Assembly: GCA_000952975.1 (NCBI GenBank)
Contig: LM997412.1
Span: 1 to 64,000, forward strand
From: Peptoniphilus sp. ING2-D1G
GTDB taxonomy: Bacteria; Bacillota; Clostridia; Tissierellales; Peptoniphilaceae
DNA length: 64,000 nt
Direction of reading: 5' to 3'
Shown here: piece by piece, positions 42,154-51,636 of the stretch
Layout: each line of letters starts with the position of its first letter
How positions within the stretch are numbered: position 1 is the first letter of the stretch
Notes under the pieces: generated by a model
The model's database searches: none
What the model saw: the letters and a program-made list of their open reading frames with translations, nothing else
Told to the model about the DNA's origin: nothing
Position numbers and translations under genes: made by a program

Positions 42154-44040
42154 TTAATCGGACTCTTCAAAACCTCCGGTGTACAGGTTGTAGTACACTC
42201 CCCTTTGTCTGAGGAGGTCATCGTGATCGCCTCTTTCAATAATTTGTCCCTTGGAGAGAACTATTATTGCATTGGCATTTTTAACGGTGGAAAGTCTGTG
42301 AGCGATTACAAAGGTAGTTCTGCCCTTCATGACTTCGTCCATGGAATTTTGCACGAGTTTTTCCGTACGAGAGTCGATGGATGAAGTGGCCTCATCTAAA
42401 ATCAGCACTGCAGGATCGTAAATTTCAGCTCTTGCTATGGATAAAAGCTGTGCCTGCCCTTGTGAAATATCCAGATTTGCAGGATCGATGTGTGTATTGT
42501 ATCCCTCGGGCAAAAGCATTATGAAGTCATGTGCCTGACATTTTTTCGCAGCTTCTACGATTTGCTCTTCATCGATTTCGCCTTTGCCATAGGCTAAATT
42601 ATAATTTATAGTTCCTGAAAACAGATTTGTATCCTGAAGTACTATACCTAAAGAGTTTCTCAGGTCGTATTTTTTGATGTCCTTTATATTTATGCCGTCA
42701 TAGGTGATTGTACCCGAGTCTATTTCATAAAATCTGTTTATGAGATTTGTTATGGTTGTTTTTCCTGCTCCCGTCTCGCCAACAAGAGCGATTTTTTGAC
42801 CGGGTTTTGCATAGAGGGATATATCGTGGAGTATTTCTTCCTTTCCGTCATAGGAAAAATAAACGGAATTAAATCTTATATCGCCCTTTAATTTTTTATA
42901 CTGACCTGTCTTAGGATTTTTCCATGCGGGATATCCGCCTCTATCTGAACACTCAATGGGATTGCCTTTTTCATCATCGCAGAGATATGCAAGTTCAATA
43001 TAGCCTTCATCGGCTTCCGGTTCCTCTTCGAGCATTTTAAATATTCTCCTTGAACCCCCAAGAGCGCTTGCGACTTGGTTCATCTGTTGAGAAATATTCC
43101 TTATGGGACCTCCGAAGTTTTTGGATAATTGCAAGAAGGAGGCGATAGTACCTATGGTTATGCCAAAGAGACCGTTAACTGCAAGAAGTCCGCCCACTAT
43201 TGCCAAAAATGCATATTGTAAGTTGCCTATATTAAATACTATGGGCATTAGAATTAATGCGTATCTGTTTGCAAGAGTGGTGTTTTTTGCAAGTTCATCG
43301 TTTATTTTTACAAAATCATCTATTATTTCTTCTTCATGGGAAAACACCTTTATAACTCTTTGTCCGTCGATAGTTTCTTCAACGAATCCGTTTTGTTTTC
43401 CCAAGGATTGTTGAAGTTTCAAATAATATTCCGAAGATTTACCTCCTATATTATTTAAAGCTGCTAAAAGAGCGGCCATGGAAATGATAACCACCACAAA
43501 AAGCACCGGAGAAGATACAATCATTGCGATTACGACGGCTGTTATCGTGACAATTGAGGAAAAAAGATTGGGAAAGGTATTTGTCATCAATTGTTGCAAG
43601 GTGGTGATGTCATTTGTATAGATGCTCATTATATCGCCGTGCGATCTGCTGTCAAAATAAGATATGGGCAGAGTTTCCATGTGTTTAAAAAGCTTATTTC
43701 TCAAATCCTTCAATATGCTCTCGGAAATATCAACCATCATCCTGGAGTAGATGAGAGTTGCCAACACCCCGCTTAAATATATAAACATGAAATTAAACAA
43801 AAGTTTAATAAGAGGTGTAAAATTGGGAACTTCTTGAGCAAGCATCGGAGTTATGTGTTCGTCGATCAATATTTTTAAGAATATGGAAGGAAGTATGCCG
43901 ATAAAACCTGACCATATCACCAGAATTATTATTAACAAAAACTTGGATTTCGATCTGCTGAAAAACAGTTTTAATATTCTCTTGAGAGCTTCCAAATTCT
44001 CAGGAGATGTTATTTTTGATCTATTGGGTTTGTTTTGCAT
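42154..44040 (-). CDS. ABC exporter, permease-ATPase subunit 2 (MdlB/BmrD-like)
   Basis: A 628-aa half-transporter with an N-terminal six-helix domain and C-terminal ATPase. Walker A GETGAGKTTITN is near residue 415 and Walker B AVLILDEATSSID keeps the catalytic glutamate, but the ABC signature is ISQGQAQLLSIAR, departing from LSGGQ. An extra segment of about 60 residues between the domains (EADEGYIELAYLCDDEKGNP onward) is typical of this subunit type. ATG 44040 is preferred over GTG 44058. It overlaps the partner gene by 20 bp, and with it forms a heterodimer. Confidence 0.9.
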   Translation of the reverse strand: MQNKPNRSKITSPENLEALKRILKLFFSRSKSKFLLIIILVIWSGFIGILPSIFLKILIDEHITPMLAQEVPNFTPLIKLLFNFMFIYLSGVLATLIYSRMMVDISESILKDLRNKLFKHMETLPISYFDSRSHGDIMSIYTNDITTLQQLMTNTFPNLFSSIVTITAVVIAMIVSSPVLFVVVIISMAALLAALNNIGGKSSEYYLKLQQSLGKQNGFVEETIDGQRVIKVFSHEEEIIDDFVKINDELAKNTTLANRYALILMPIVFNIGNLQYAFLAIVGGLLAVNGLFGITIGTIASFLQLSKNFGGPIRNISQQMNQVASALGGSRRIFKMLEEEPEADEGYIELAYLCDDEKGNPIECSDRGGYPAWKNPKTGQYKKLKGDIRFNSVYFSYDGKEEILHDISLYAKPGQKIALVGETGAGKTTITNLINRFYEIDSGTITYDGINIKDIKKYDLRNSLGIVLQDTNLFSGTINYNLAYGKGEIDEEQIVEAAKKCQAHDFIMLLPEGYNTHIDPANLDISQGQAQLLSIARAEIYDPAVLILDEATSSIDSRTEKLVQNSMDEVMKGRTTFVIAHRLSTVKNANAIIVLSKGQIIERGDHDDLLRQRGVYYNLYTGGFEESD

Positions 44041-45766
44041 CAAAATCACCCTTTTCACTTTGAGTTTCGCTTATTTCTCTGTACATTTCACTGGAGAGAA
44101 GCAGCTCTTCATGAGTGCCTTTATCTACGATTTTTCCCTTATCCATGACCAATATATAATCTGTATTTTTTATGGATTTAATCCTTTGAGAAATTATTAT
44201 TGTGGTCATATCGGGCCTTGATTTGCTCAGCTCCGTTGTTATGTTGTTTTCCGTTTGAGTATCCAGGGCGGACATGGAGTCATCTAAAATCAGGATCTTG
44301 GGGTCTTTTAAAAGTGCTCTTGCAATGCAAAGCCTTTGTCTTTGACCTCCGGAGAAGTTTGTGCCTCCTCTTTCCACCTTTCTGTCATATCCCTCTTCAG
44401 ATTCCATGATAAAGTCGTGAGCTTGCGCTATTTTTGCAACTTGCATCACTTCCTCCAAGGTTGCGTTTTTATTTCCCCATTTTAAATTTTCAAGAACTGT
44501 GCCTGTAAAAAGTTGATTTTTTTGAAGAACCACGGAAACAGCATCTCTAAGAGATTTTATATTGTAATCTTTTACATTTAGATTTCCCACTTTTACAACG
44601 CCCGAATAAGTGTCGTAAAGGCGAGGAATTAAATTTACAAGAGAGGTCTTGCCCGATCCCGTAGGACCTATTATGCCCACTCGGTCGCCCTCTTTGATAG
44701 ATAGGTTTATTCCTTTGAGAATGCACTTGTCCTCATCGTTTGCATAGGAAAACAACACATCGGTGAATTGAATATCTCCGTTTTTAACAGTTTTTACTCC
44801 ATCTAAATTCAAATCCATTGAAGGTTCTTGATTTAGAACTTCAAGTACACGTTCTGCACTGCTTTTTGCTATAATTAAATTAATAAGCACAAAGGAAAGC
44901 ATCATAAGGGATATTTGAATTTGAAAAGAGTAAGTGAGCATGCTTAAAAGCTCTCCTGTCATAAGGGTTGAGTCCAATATATAATGCGTTCCGAACCACG
45001 CGATCAATATACTTATGACATACAGGCAAAACTGCATGAGCGGATTTGAAAGAGCCATGAGTTTTGAAGCTTTGACATTGTATTTATAAATATCTTCAGA
45101 GACGTTGTTGAATTTTTCGCTCTCATGATCCATTTTATTAAAACTCTTGACTACTCTTATTCCCGAGAGATTTTCAGAGACGAGGGAGTTCAATTTATCA
45201 ATTGTCCTGAAAATTATTTTAAAAAGAGGGCTTGCATTTGAAAAAATAAAATAAATACCAAGACCTATTATAGGAAAAATTATCAAGAAATTAAGAGCAA
45301 GAGGTTTATTTATTCTAAGAGCCATAAAAAGAGAAAAAGTCATCATCAAGGGAGATCTTATGGCGAGTCTTGTACTCATTTGAAATGCTATTTGAATATT
45401 TTGCACATCGGTGGTCATTCTTGTCATAAGGCTTCCTGTGGAAAATTTTTCGATGTCTTTAAAAGTAAATTCTTGAATTCTTTTATATATTGCAAATCGC
45501 AAATTCTTTGCAAATCCGGCAGAGGCTTTTGTGGCGAAGTATCCGGACAAGATTCCTGTTATCAGAGCGACAATAACTGCACCTACGAGCAATGAGCCCA
45601 CCTTTAGAATTTCCGCTTCCGATTGCAATTTTATACCCCTATCTATGATTAGGCTCATGAGATAGGGAATAAAAATGTCCATTATGACTTCAATAACTAC
45701 AAAAACAGGCGAAAGAAAAGCGTATTTTTTGTATTCCTTTACATAGGATAATAATTTTGATAGCAT
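44021..45766 (-). CDS. ABC exporter, permease-ATPase subunit 1 (MdlA/BmrC-like)
   Basis: A 581-aa half-transporter: six helices, Walker A GPTGSGKTSLVN near residue 375, a canonical signature FSGGQRQRLCIAR, and Walker B KILILDDSMSALD in which the catalytic Glu is replaced by Asp. Paired with the next gene, this gives one consensus and one degenerate ATP site, the known arrangement of asymmetric exporters such as BmrCD and TM287/288. The RBS is AAGGTGA. Substrate is probably a drug or lipid-like compound but is not predictable. Confidence 0.9.
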   Translation of the reverse strand: MLSKLLSYVKEYKKYAFLSPVFVVIEVIMDIFIPYLMSLIIDRGIKLQSEAEILKVGSLLVGAVIVALITGILSGYFATKASAGFAKNLRFAIYKRIQEFTFKDIEKFSTGSLMTRMTTDVQNIQIAFQMSTRLAIRSPLMMTFSLFMALRINKPLALNFLIIFPIIGLGIYFIFSNASPLFKIIFRTIDKLNSLVSENLSGIRVVKSFNKMDHESEKFNNVSEDIYKYNVKASKLMALSNPLMQFCLYVISILIAWFGTHYILDSTLMTGELLSMLTYSFQIQISLMMLSFVLINLIIAKSSAERVLEVLNQEPSMDLNLDGVKTVKNGDIQFTDVLFSYANDEDKCILKGINLSIKEGDRVGIIGPTGSGKTSLVNLIPRLYDTYSGVVKVGNLNVKDYNIKSLRDAVSVVLQKNQLFTGTVLENLKWGNKNATLEEVMQVAKIAQAHDFIMESEEGYDRKVERGGTNFSGGQRQRLCIARALLKDPKILILDDSMSALDTQTENNITTELSKSRPDMTTIIISQRIKSIKNTDYILVMDKGKIVDKGTHEELLLSSEMYREISETQSEKGDFDAKQTQ

Positions 45767-45894
45767 AAATCACCTTTATTAGTAATAAAATATAGTAACA
45801 TATATTATATACCCTAAAAAATTTTAATAGAAATAATAAATCTGATACAATTGTAATAGTTAAAATAAACCTTTGCTAAAGAAAGGAAAATTCA

Positions 45895-46413
45895 TTGGAA
45901 AAACTTATTTTAGATTTAATTGCAAAGTCACAAAACACGATTTTTGACAACATGTCCATAGCCTTTAACATTTTGGGAACCGGAGGAATATTTTTTGTAA
46001 TAATAGGCATTGTGATGATTTTAAACAAAAAAACCCGACTCATGGGAATTCATGTGTTAATTTCCTTGGGGTTGTGCCTTATATTGGGTAATCTATTATT
46101 GAAGCCCACCATAGGGCGAGTCAGACCCTATGTAAAATTTAACAGAGCTATAATAGTTGAACCTTTGAAGGATTTTTCCTTTCCGTCGGGACATACCTAT
46201 TCCGCCTTTTCAACGGCCTTCAGTATAAACTACTACGATGAGGAATTGGGTAAATTTATGATGTTTGTAGGGGCTGTTATGGGCTTTACCAGAATGTATT
46301 TATACGTACATTACCCCACAGATATTCTTGGAGGAGTGGTACTGGGATATATTTGCGCAAAGATAGCGGATTTAATCTTAAAACAAATAAATGTTAAAAA
46401 AAGTGAAATGTAA
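45895..46413 (+). CDS. PAP2-family membrane phosphatase
   Basis: The 172-aa protein is an integral membrane acid phosphatase of the PAP2 superfamily, probably acting on undecaprenyl diphosphate or phosphatidic acid-type lipids. All three motifs are visible: KPTIGRVRP near residue 67, FPSGHTYSAF near 98 and FTRMYLYVHYPTDILGG near 130. Five hydrophobic segments flank them. Translation starts at TTG 45895 after AAAGAAAGGAAA. A polyphosphate gene pair follows on the same strand after 70 bp. Confidence 0.88.
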   Translation: MEKLILDLIAKSQNTIFDNMSIAFNILGTGGIFFVIIGIVMILNKKTRLMGIHVLISLGLCLILGNLLLKPTIGRVRPYVKFNRAIIVEPLKDFSFPSGHTYSAFSTAFSINYYDEELGKFMMFVGAVMGFTRMYLYVHYPTDILGGVVLGYICAKIADLILKQINVKKSEM

Positions 46414-46483
46414 TATTTACAACAACTTTACATAGAATATACAAGAACGTGATATAAATAGGTAGTATAATCAGGGGGACTTT

Positions 46484-47404
46484 ATGGAAGACAGAGGAAT
46501 GTACGGAATAGTGGACATAGGCTCAAATACCATCAGATTTAATATTTATAGTGAAAATAAGGGAAAATACAGAGTTGTCTCCAGCAAGAAGACCTTTGCA
46601 GGCTTAAGCTCCTATGTGGAAGACAATAAAATGACGGAAACAGGAATAAAAAAAGTCATAAAAATTTTAAACAAATTGAAAAAAACAATCGACGATCTTT
46701 CCATTGAAAAATATTATATCTTTGCCACAGCTGCCATAAGGAACGTAGATAATTCAAAATATGTATTGGGTAGAATCAGAAAGGAAACGGAACTGGACTT
46801 GACTTTGCTCAGCGGAAAAATGGAAGGGTTCTGTGATTTTCTCGGAGTAAAAACCGATATCGATGTCAAAGAGGGATATATTTTGGATATCGGAGGAGGC
46901 TCCACTGAAATAATTCTCGTAAAAGAAGGAGAATATATAGATTCAATAAGTTTACCCGAAGGATCCCTGTCGCTATTTAAAAAGAATGTAAGCGGAATTA
47001 CACCGACCTTTAAGGAATATTACAGCATGAAATCTCAGATTTTCGATCTACTTAACCGGTATCCCATACCCATAGTTGCTACAAGGAATATGTACGGAGT
47101 AGGCGGAACGATACGCGCAGCAGGAAATATCTCTCAGGAGTTGTATTTGAAGGATAGTAATAAAAACATAACTTTAAATGAAGTTGAAGATTTGGTGCTG
47201 AGGTTTATAAAGCAAGACAGAAAAGCCCTCGAAGTAATACTTCAAGTTACTCCCGAACGTATTCATACGCAAGTACCCGGTATGGTAATACTGATAGAGG
47301 TCATGAAGATGTTTAATATAGGAGAAGTTGAAATATCCAAAAACGGAGTTAGAGAAGGTTATCTTTATTTGAAACAGAAGGAGATAATATATGATGGACT
47401 ATAG
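46484..47404 (+). CDS. ppx: Exopolyphosphatase / guanosine pentaphosphatase (Ppx/GppA family)
   Basis: Removes terminal phosphate from polyphosphate or pppGpp. The 306-aa protein has the ASKHA fold with YGIVDIGSNTIRFNIY at the N-terminus, FATAAIRNVDN near 80, and the second phosphate loop ILDIGGGSTEIIL near 140. It is a short form lacking the C-terminal HD-type domain of E. coli Ppx. Its 3' end overlaps ppk by 14 bp, so polyphosphate making and breaking are co-expressed. Confidence 0.9.
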   Translation: MEDRGMYGIVDIGSNTIRFNIYSENKGKYRVVSSKKTFAGLSSYVEDNKMTETGIKKVIKILNKLKKTIDDLSIEKYYIFATAAIRNVDNSKYVLGRIRKETELDLTLLSGKMEGFCDFLGVKTDIDVKEGYILDIGGGSTEIILVKEGEYIDSISLPEGSLSLFKKNVSGITPTFKEYYSMKSQIFDLLNRYPIPIVATRNMYGVGGTIRAAGNISQELYLKDSNKNITLNEVEDLVLRFIKQDRKALEVILQVTPERIHTQVPGMVILIEVMKMFNIGEVEISKNGVREGYLYLKQKEIIYDGL

Positions 47405-49496
47405 TTACACCCAAAACAGAGAATTATCTTGGTTAAACTTTAATAAAAGGGTAATGGAAGAAGCACTTGATGAATCTGTACCTCTTTTTGAAAAACTGAA
47501 ATTTTTACAAATATTTTGTTCCAATTTAGACGAATTTTGCATGGTCAGAGTAGGAAGTCTGACGGACCTTTCCCTTTTAAACGATCAGCAAATAGACAAC
47601 AAGAGCGGTCTTAGCGCATCTGAGCAGCTTGAGTTGATATTTTCCACAATGGACGGTCTATATGAAAAAAAGGATAAGGTTTTTGAAATTGTCGAAGAGG
47701 AATTCAGAAAGTCGGGAATATACAACCTGGGCATAGATGAATTGACAAAGACGCAAAGAAAAGCCGTGTATAAATATTTCAAAGACTACATACTTCCCAT
47801 ATTATCTCCAATGACCATAGATCTTCAAAGACCCTTTCCCTTTCTCGAAAACGGTTCGGAATACCTCATACTTGAACTTAAAGAAAATGGACAAATTCAC
47901 AATGGAATAATGGCGTTGCCGAATATTCTTCCCAAAATAATAAAACTCACATCTTCCACAGGATATCCCTTTATAAGAACCTCAAAGGTAATATATGAAT
48001 TTGCCAGTGAATGTTATCCCAAGGCGGAAGTGCTTGCAAAGACCATCATAAGAGTGACGAGAAATGCCGATTTATCTGCAGATGACGAAATCGCCTATGA
48101 TGAAGTTGACTACAGAGCCCACATGAAAAAAATTCTAAAGAAAAGAAAAAGACTTCAAACAGTGCGAGTGGAAGTAAATGAAAAAGCGAAGGAATCCTTT
48201 GAAAAATTGCTTTGTAGTGAACTGAATATAGGAACAAATCAAATATTTCAAAGTGACGTTCCCCTTTCGATGGACTATGTATCTGAACTTAAAGATTATC
48301 TGAGTGAAGATTTCATAGCTCAAAATTCCTATAACCATTACTTGCCTAAATTAGGAAAGAAATTCGGATTTACAGGAGATTTAATAGATAGAGTAAAGAC
48401 TAAAGACTATCTCCTAAGTTACCCCTATGACAGCATGGATTCCTTTTTAAAACTCATAGAACAAGCTTCCTATGACGACAGAGTGGTTAGTATAAAAATA
48501 ACTATCTACAGACTTGCAAAAAATTCAAGATTGGTAAACTATCTATGCAGAGCAGCGGAAAATGGAAAAGAAGTCTTAGTTATAATGGAACTCAGAGCCA
48601 GATTTGACGAACAAAGCAACCTTGACTATTCAAAACAACTTTATGATGCAGGATGCAATATAATTTACGGAATGGCAGGATACAAAGTCCACTCTAAAAT
48701 ATGTTTGATAACCATCAAAGATGAAGTCGGCTGGAGTTATATCACGCAAATAGGCACGGGAAATTACAATGAATCCACAGCCACAGGATACTCTGACTTC
48801 TCCCTTATGACAGCAAATTATGACATAGGAAAGGACGCTGTACATTTCTTTAAAAATATTTCCACGGGCAATCTTGACGGAAAATACAAATATCTTTTGC
48901 AGTCTCCAACGACATTAAAACCTGAACTCTTAAAAATGATGGATGAAGAAATCGCAAAGGGACCTGAAGGATTTATTTTCTTTAAAATGAATTCCTTGAC
49001 GGACAGAGATTTCATAGATAAATTCCAAGAAGCCTCTGATGCCGGTGTAAAAGTTCAGTTGATAGTAAGAGGAATATGCTGTTTGCTTCCGGGAATTGAA
49101 GGGAAAACAGAAAATATAGAAGCTAAATCCATAGTTGGAAGATTTTTAGAACACGCAAGGGTCTATATATTGGGAAAAGAACATCCTAAGATATATATCG
49201 GATCCGCAGACCTCATGACAAGAAACACGGAACACCGAGTTGAGCTTCTTTGCTCAGTTCTTGATGATAAAATAAAAGACAGAATAATTGAGTTTATGAA
49301 TATTCAATTTTCAGATAACTTAAAAGGCAGAAGATTCGGAAGTGACGGAAATCTGCACAAGATAGAAGACGGACAAAAGAAAGTCAACGCACAAATCTAC
49401 TTCATGGAACAGGAATATGAAATAGAAGAAAAATCTAAAAAGCAAAGTTTTTTAAATAGACTTTCAGAGGCAATTAAAAAACTTTTGGGCAAGTAA
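47391..49496 (+). CDS. ppk: Polyphosphate kinase 1
   Basis: Reversibly makes polyphosphate from ATP. The 701-aa protein has the PPK1 domains in order: N-terminal NRELSWLNFNKRVMEEA, a head domain, and two PLD-like C-terminal domains. The autophosphorylated histidine is in GYKVHSKICLI near residue 427, the conserved GTGNYNESTATGYSDFS follows, and the second histidine segment KEHPKIYIGSADLMTRN lies near 598. A terminator is found 34 bp after the stop. Confidence 0.95.
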   Translation: MMDYSYTQNRELSWLNFNKRVMEEALDESVPLFEKLKFLQIFCSNLDEFCMVRVGSLTDLSLLNDQQIDNKSGLSASEQLELIFSTMDGLYEKKDKVFEIVEEEFRKSGIYNLGIDELTKTQRKAVYKYFKDYILPILSPMTIDLQRPFPFLENGSEYLILELKENGQIHNGIMALPNILPKIIKLTSSTGYPFIRTSKVIYEFASECYPKAEVLAKTIIRVTRNADLSADDEIAYDEVDYRAHMKKILKKRKRLQTVRVEVNEKAKESFEKLLCSELNIGTNQIFQSDVPLSMDYVSELKDYLSEDFIAQNSYNHYLPKLGKKFGFTGDLIDRVKTKDYLLSYPYDSMDSFLKLIEQASYDDRVVSIKITIYRLAKNSRLVNYLCRAAENGKEVLVIMELRARFDEQSNLDYSKQLYDAGCNIIYGMAGYKVHSKICLITIKDEVGWSYITQIGTGNYNESTATGYSDFSLMTANYDIGKDAVHFFKNISTGNLDGKYKYLLQSPTTLKPELLKMMDEEIAKGPEGFIFFKMNSLTDRDFIDKFQEASDAGVKVQLIVRGICCLLPGIEGKTENIEAKSIVGRFLEHARVYILGKEHPKIYIGSADLMTRNTEHRVELLCSVLDDKIKDRIIEFMNIQFSDNLKGRRFGSDGNLHKIEDGQKKVNAQIYFMEQEYEIEEKSKKQSFLNRLSEAIKKLLGK

Positions 49497-49530
49497 AAAA
49501 TAAAAAGTTAAATTTTAAATATAAAACATA

Positions 49531-49565
49531 AAAAGACAAGTATGAATTATTAATACTTGTCTTTT
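49531..49565. terminator. Terminator after ppk
   Basis: AAAAGACAAGTAT (49531-49543) pairs perfectly with 49553-49565 across a 9-nt loop; A and T runs allow action on both strands, serving ppk and the converging hydrolase gene. Confidence 0.9.
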
Positions 49566-49609
49566 ATTGTGAAATAAAAAGGCTCTCGGGTATCACAGTG
49601 GAAGGCCGT

Positions 49610-50635
49610 CTAAAGGGATTTCTTTTTAAAGATTCTCTTTCTTGTCTTCATAGCATCAAGTTTTGTCACAAAGGTGAATATCAAAATCGCTGCAAGTGTT
49701 GAAGTCGTGTTGTCTTCATCAAAGCGAGGAGAAACCTCCACAATGTCAAAACTTATCACCTTCTCATGGGAGAGGATGTACTTTATAAACATAAGTGCTT
49801 TTTCAGGATCAAGTCCCAAAGGAGTTGGAGCACTTACTCCGGGTGCATAAGCGGTGGAAAACACGTCGATGTCAACGGTTATATAGATATAATCCACATC
49901 GCGGATAAATTCGCCAATTTCTTCAAAGTAGGAGGTTATATCGCCACTTACAATATCCTTAGCCAAAATGTATTTTATGTTGTTTTCATGGGCGAAATTA
50001 AACAGACTTTTAGTATTTGAATGTTTTTGAATTCCGATGACTTTGTAGTTGTATTCGTGGCCTTCTTCAAGCTCCAAGTCTCTTATCTGTCTGAACATAG
50101 TACCTGATGAACCGCCGTTTTCCTCATAGGGTCTCGTATCAAAGTGGGCGTCGAAATTTATTATGCCGATACTTCCACTGTCCTTATAGTGCTTAAAAAG
50201 ACCTTGAAAGTGCCCGAAGGCGGTTTCATGACCGCCACCTATTACAATGGGAAACATATTTAAATTTAAAACTCTATCCACAGCATCCGCCAAACATTTT
50301 TGCGCTTCATCTAAAGTTAAGCCCTCAGGAAAGACATTTCCGCAATCAAACAACTTAATCTCTTGGCTGAACTGACAGGGGAGATTCGCAAGGGCTGACC
50401 TTATGCTGCTGGGGCCCATTGCCGCACCAACTCTGCCCTTGTTTAAACCGATGCCCTGATCGCATTCAAAGCCTAAAATTCCGAAGGCAAGATTTCCGTC
50501 AAAGGGTTTTAAATTTTCATCATTTAAATCTATAACTTCAATCCATTGATGCCATCTAAAGGAGTCGAAATCAGTTTCGGAATCTATTCTACCCTTCCAA
50601 GTGGAATCTTTTTCTACTCTATAATTTTTTATCAA
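49610..50635 (-). CDS. hutG: Arginase-family ureohydrolase, formimidoylglutamase-like
   Basis: Mn-dependent hydrolase of 341 aa. Metal ligands are visible in GGGHETAFGHF near residue 127, INFDAHFDTRPY near 149 and ITVDIDVFSTAYAPGVSAP near 245. The N-terminal FGILGFECDQGIGLNKGRVG and the ASFDIVEVSP-type C-terminal segment (SFDIVEVSPRFDEDN) place it closest to formimidoylglutamase (HutG), last step of histidine degradation, though agmatinase or another amidine substrate is possible. Translation starts at TTG 50635 behind GAGGTG. No other hut genes are nearby. Confidence 0.82.
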   Translation of the reverse strand: MIKNYRVEKDSTWKGRIDSETDFDSFRWHQWIEVIDLNDENLKPFDGNLAFGILGFECDQGIGLNKGRVGAAMGPSSIRSALANLPCQFSQEIKLFDCGNVFPEGLTLDEAQKCLADAVDRVLNLNMFPIVIGGGHETAFGHFQGLFKHYKDSGSIGIINFDAHFDTRPYEENGGSSGTMFRQIRDLELEEGHEYNYKVIGIQKHSNTKSLFNFAHENNIKYILAKDIVSGDITSYFEEIGEFIRDVDYIYITVDIDVFSTAYAPGVSAPTPLGLDPEKALMFIKYILSHEKVISFDIVEVSPRFDEDNTTSTLAAILIFTFVTKLDAMKTRKRIFKKKSL

Positions 50636-50719
50636 AATATCACCTCAAGATTAGTGGGATTGATACCTGTATATCAACCGTATAAAAATAATATCGTGAA
50701 ATATTGGAATAAAGATTTT

Positions 50720-50875
50720 TCAATCATTTATAAAATAATATATAATTACATTATTTACTGACAGTAAAAATAAAAGGACATATTCAAATTGTTCCATTAC
50801 AAGAAAACTTGCTAAAAAATAAGTTGCCAAAAGAATAAAAAACGAACTTAAGAATATAATAAAATATTTTTTCAT
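50720..50875 (-). CDS. Small membrane protein, 51 aa
   Basis: A short frame with ATG at 50875 preceded at good distance by GGGAGG (CCTCCC at 50881-50886 on the plus strand). The product begins MKKYFIIFLSSFFILL and is nearly all hydrophobic, with two predicted membrane-spanning stretches (about residues 4-27 and 33-49). It lies upstream of the ureohydrolase gene on the same strand with an 84-bp gap. I recognise no family; the strong ribosome binding site is the main support. Confidence 0.55.
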   Translation of the reverse strand: MKKYFIIFLSSFFILLATYFLASFLVMEQFEYVLLFLLSVNNVIIYYFIND

Positions 50876-51006
50876 AAAACCTCCCTATAATTAATAATCA
50901 ATAAAATAATATCATAGCGGAATAAATAAAGAAAGTTTTAGAATGTGTTGGGAGATTATGGGTATATAGAGATTGAAACAAATTTTATTATAATTGGGAG
51001 GAATTT

Positions 51007-51336
51007 ATGATAAGTTTATTGTTAAAAGTACTTGTGTCGGGTGCTGCTATATGGTTGGCGGCTTTTTTAGCTCCGGGAATGAGCGTTGAAAACTTCGGGG
51101 CTGCAATTGTTGCCGCTATTGTAATAGGCCTGTTGGATTGGGTTCTAAACAAATTTTTAGGCGTGGATCCTTCTCCGCTGGGAAAGGGAGTTACAGGTTT
51201 CTTAGTGGCAGCTGTCGTGTTATTTGTAGCCGGTAAATTAGTTAACGGGCTGAATGTTTCGATTTTAGGAGCATTGATTGGCGCCTTAGTGTTGGGAATA
51301 GTGGATATGATTCTTCCGGGCGGAAGAACTTATTAA
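51007..51336 (+). CDS. Four-helix phage-holin-like membrane protein (PF04020 type)
   Basis: A 109-aa protein with four predicted transmembrane segments and the glycine/alanine-rich pattern of the family: AAIWLAAFLAPGMSVENF near residue 14, VIGLLDWVLNKFLG near 40 and LVLGIVDMILPG near the end. Although named after a phage holin, the family is common on chromosomes with unknown function; no phage genes are nearby. The RBS GGGAGGAATTT precedes the ATG. A terminator follows 60 bp later. Confidence 0.82.
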   Translation: MISLLLKVLVSGAAIWLAAFLAPGMSVENFGAAIVAAIVIGLLDWVLNKFLGVDPSPLGKGVTGFLVAAVVLFVAGKLVNGLNVSILGALIGALVLGIVDMILPGGRTY

Positions 51337-51395
51337 AAGACGGTTAGTCTAAGATTAAAAAAGAAATGTCCTTAGGAATTTAATTTTTAAAAATT

Positions 51396-51434
51396 AAATC
51401 GGCAGGAAGGTTAAATCCTTTGTGCCGATTTTTT
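51396..51434 (+). terminator. Terminator after the holin-like gene
   Basis: AAATCGGCA (51396-51404) pairs with TGCCGATTT (51423-51431), with an inner AGGA/TCCT stem and a T-run to 51434. Confidence 0.82.
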
Positions 51435-51552
51435 ATATTTAAACCTTAGATAGTTATTTTGTGTATATTGAAAAAGCTTGAGTATCTACATTTGTAAAAT
51501 CTGTTTTATCTATTTCAATATAGTTAATCTGAAAAATTATCCTTTGAAAATA

Positions 51553-51588
51553 AAAAAAGCTATGAGCTCAAGAGCTCATAGCTTTTTT
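51553..51588. terminator. Perfect hairpin terminator before the surface protein gene end
   Basis: A 17-bp perfect stem (51553-51569 with 51572-51588, AGCTATGAGCTC core) with a 2-nt loop and A6/T6 ends. It lies 48 bp past the stop of the SLH protein gene on the minus strand. The 51435-51552 stretch shows nothing else. Confidence 0.9.
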
Positions 51589-51636
51589 GCAACTGCTAAT
51601 TCAAATCGGGTTTGAATTGGTTTTTACAAACAGTAA

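Noticed and set aside
51007-51336. Prophage remnant suggested by the holin-like gene
   Set aside because: No integrase, terminase, capsid or lysis gene is nearby, and this protein family is common outside phages.
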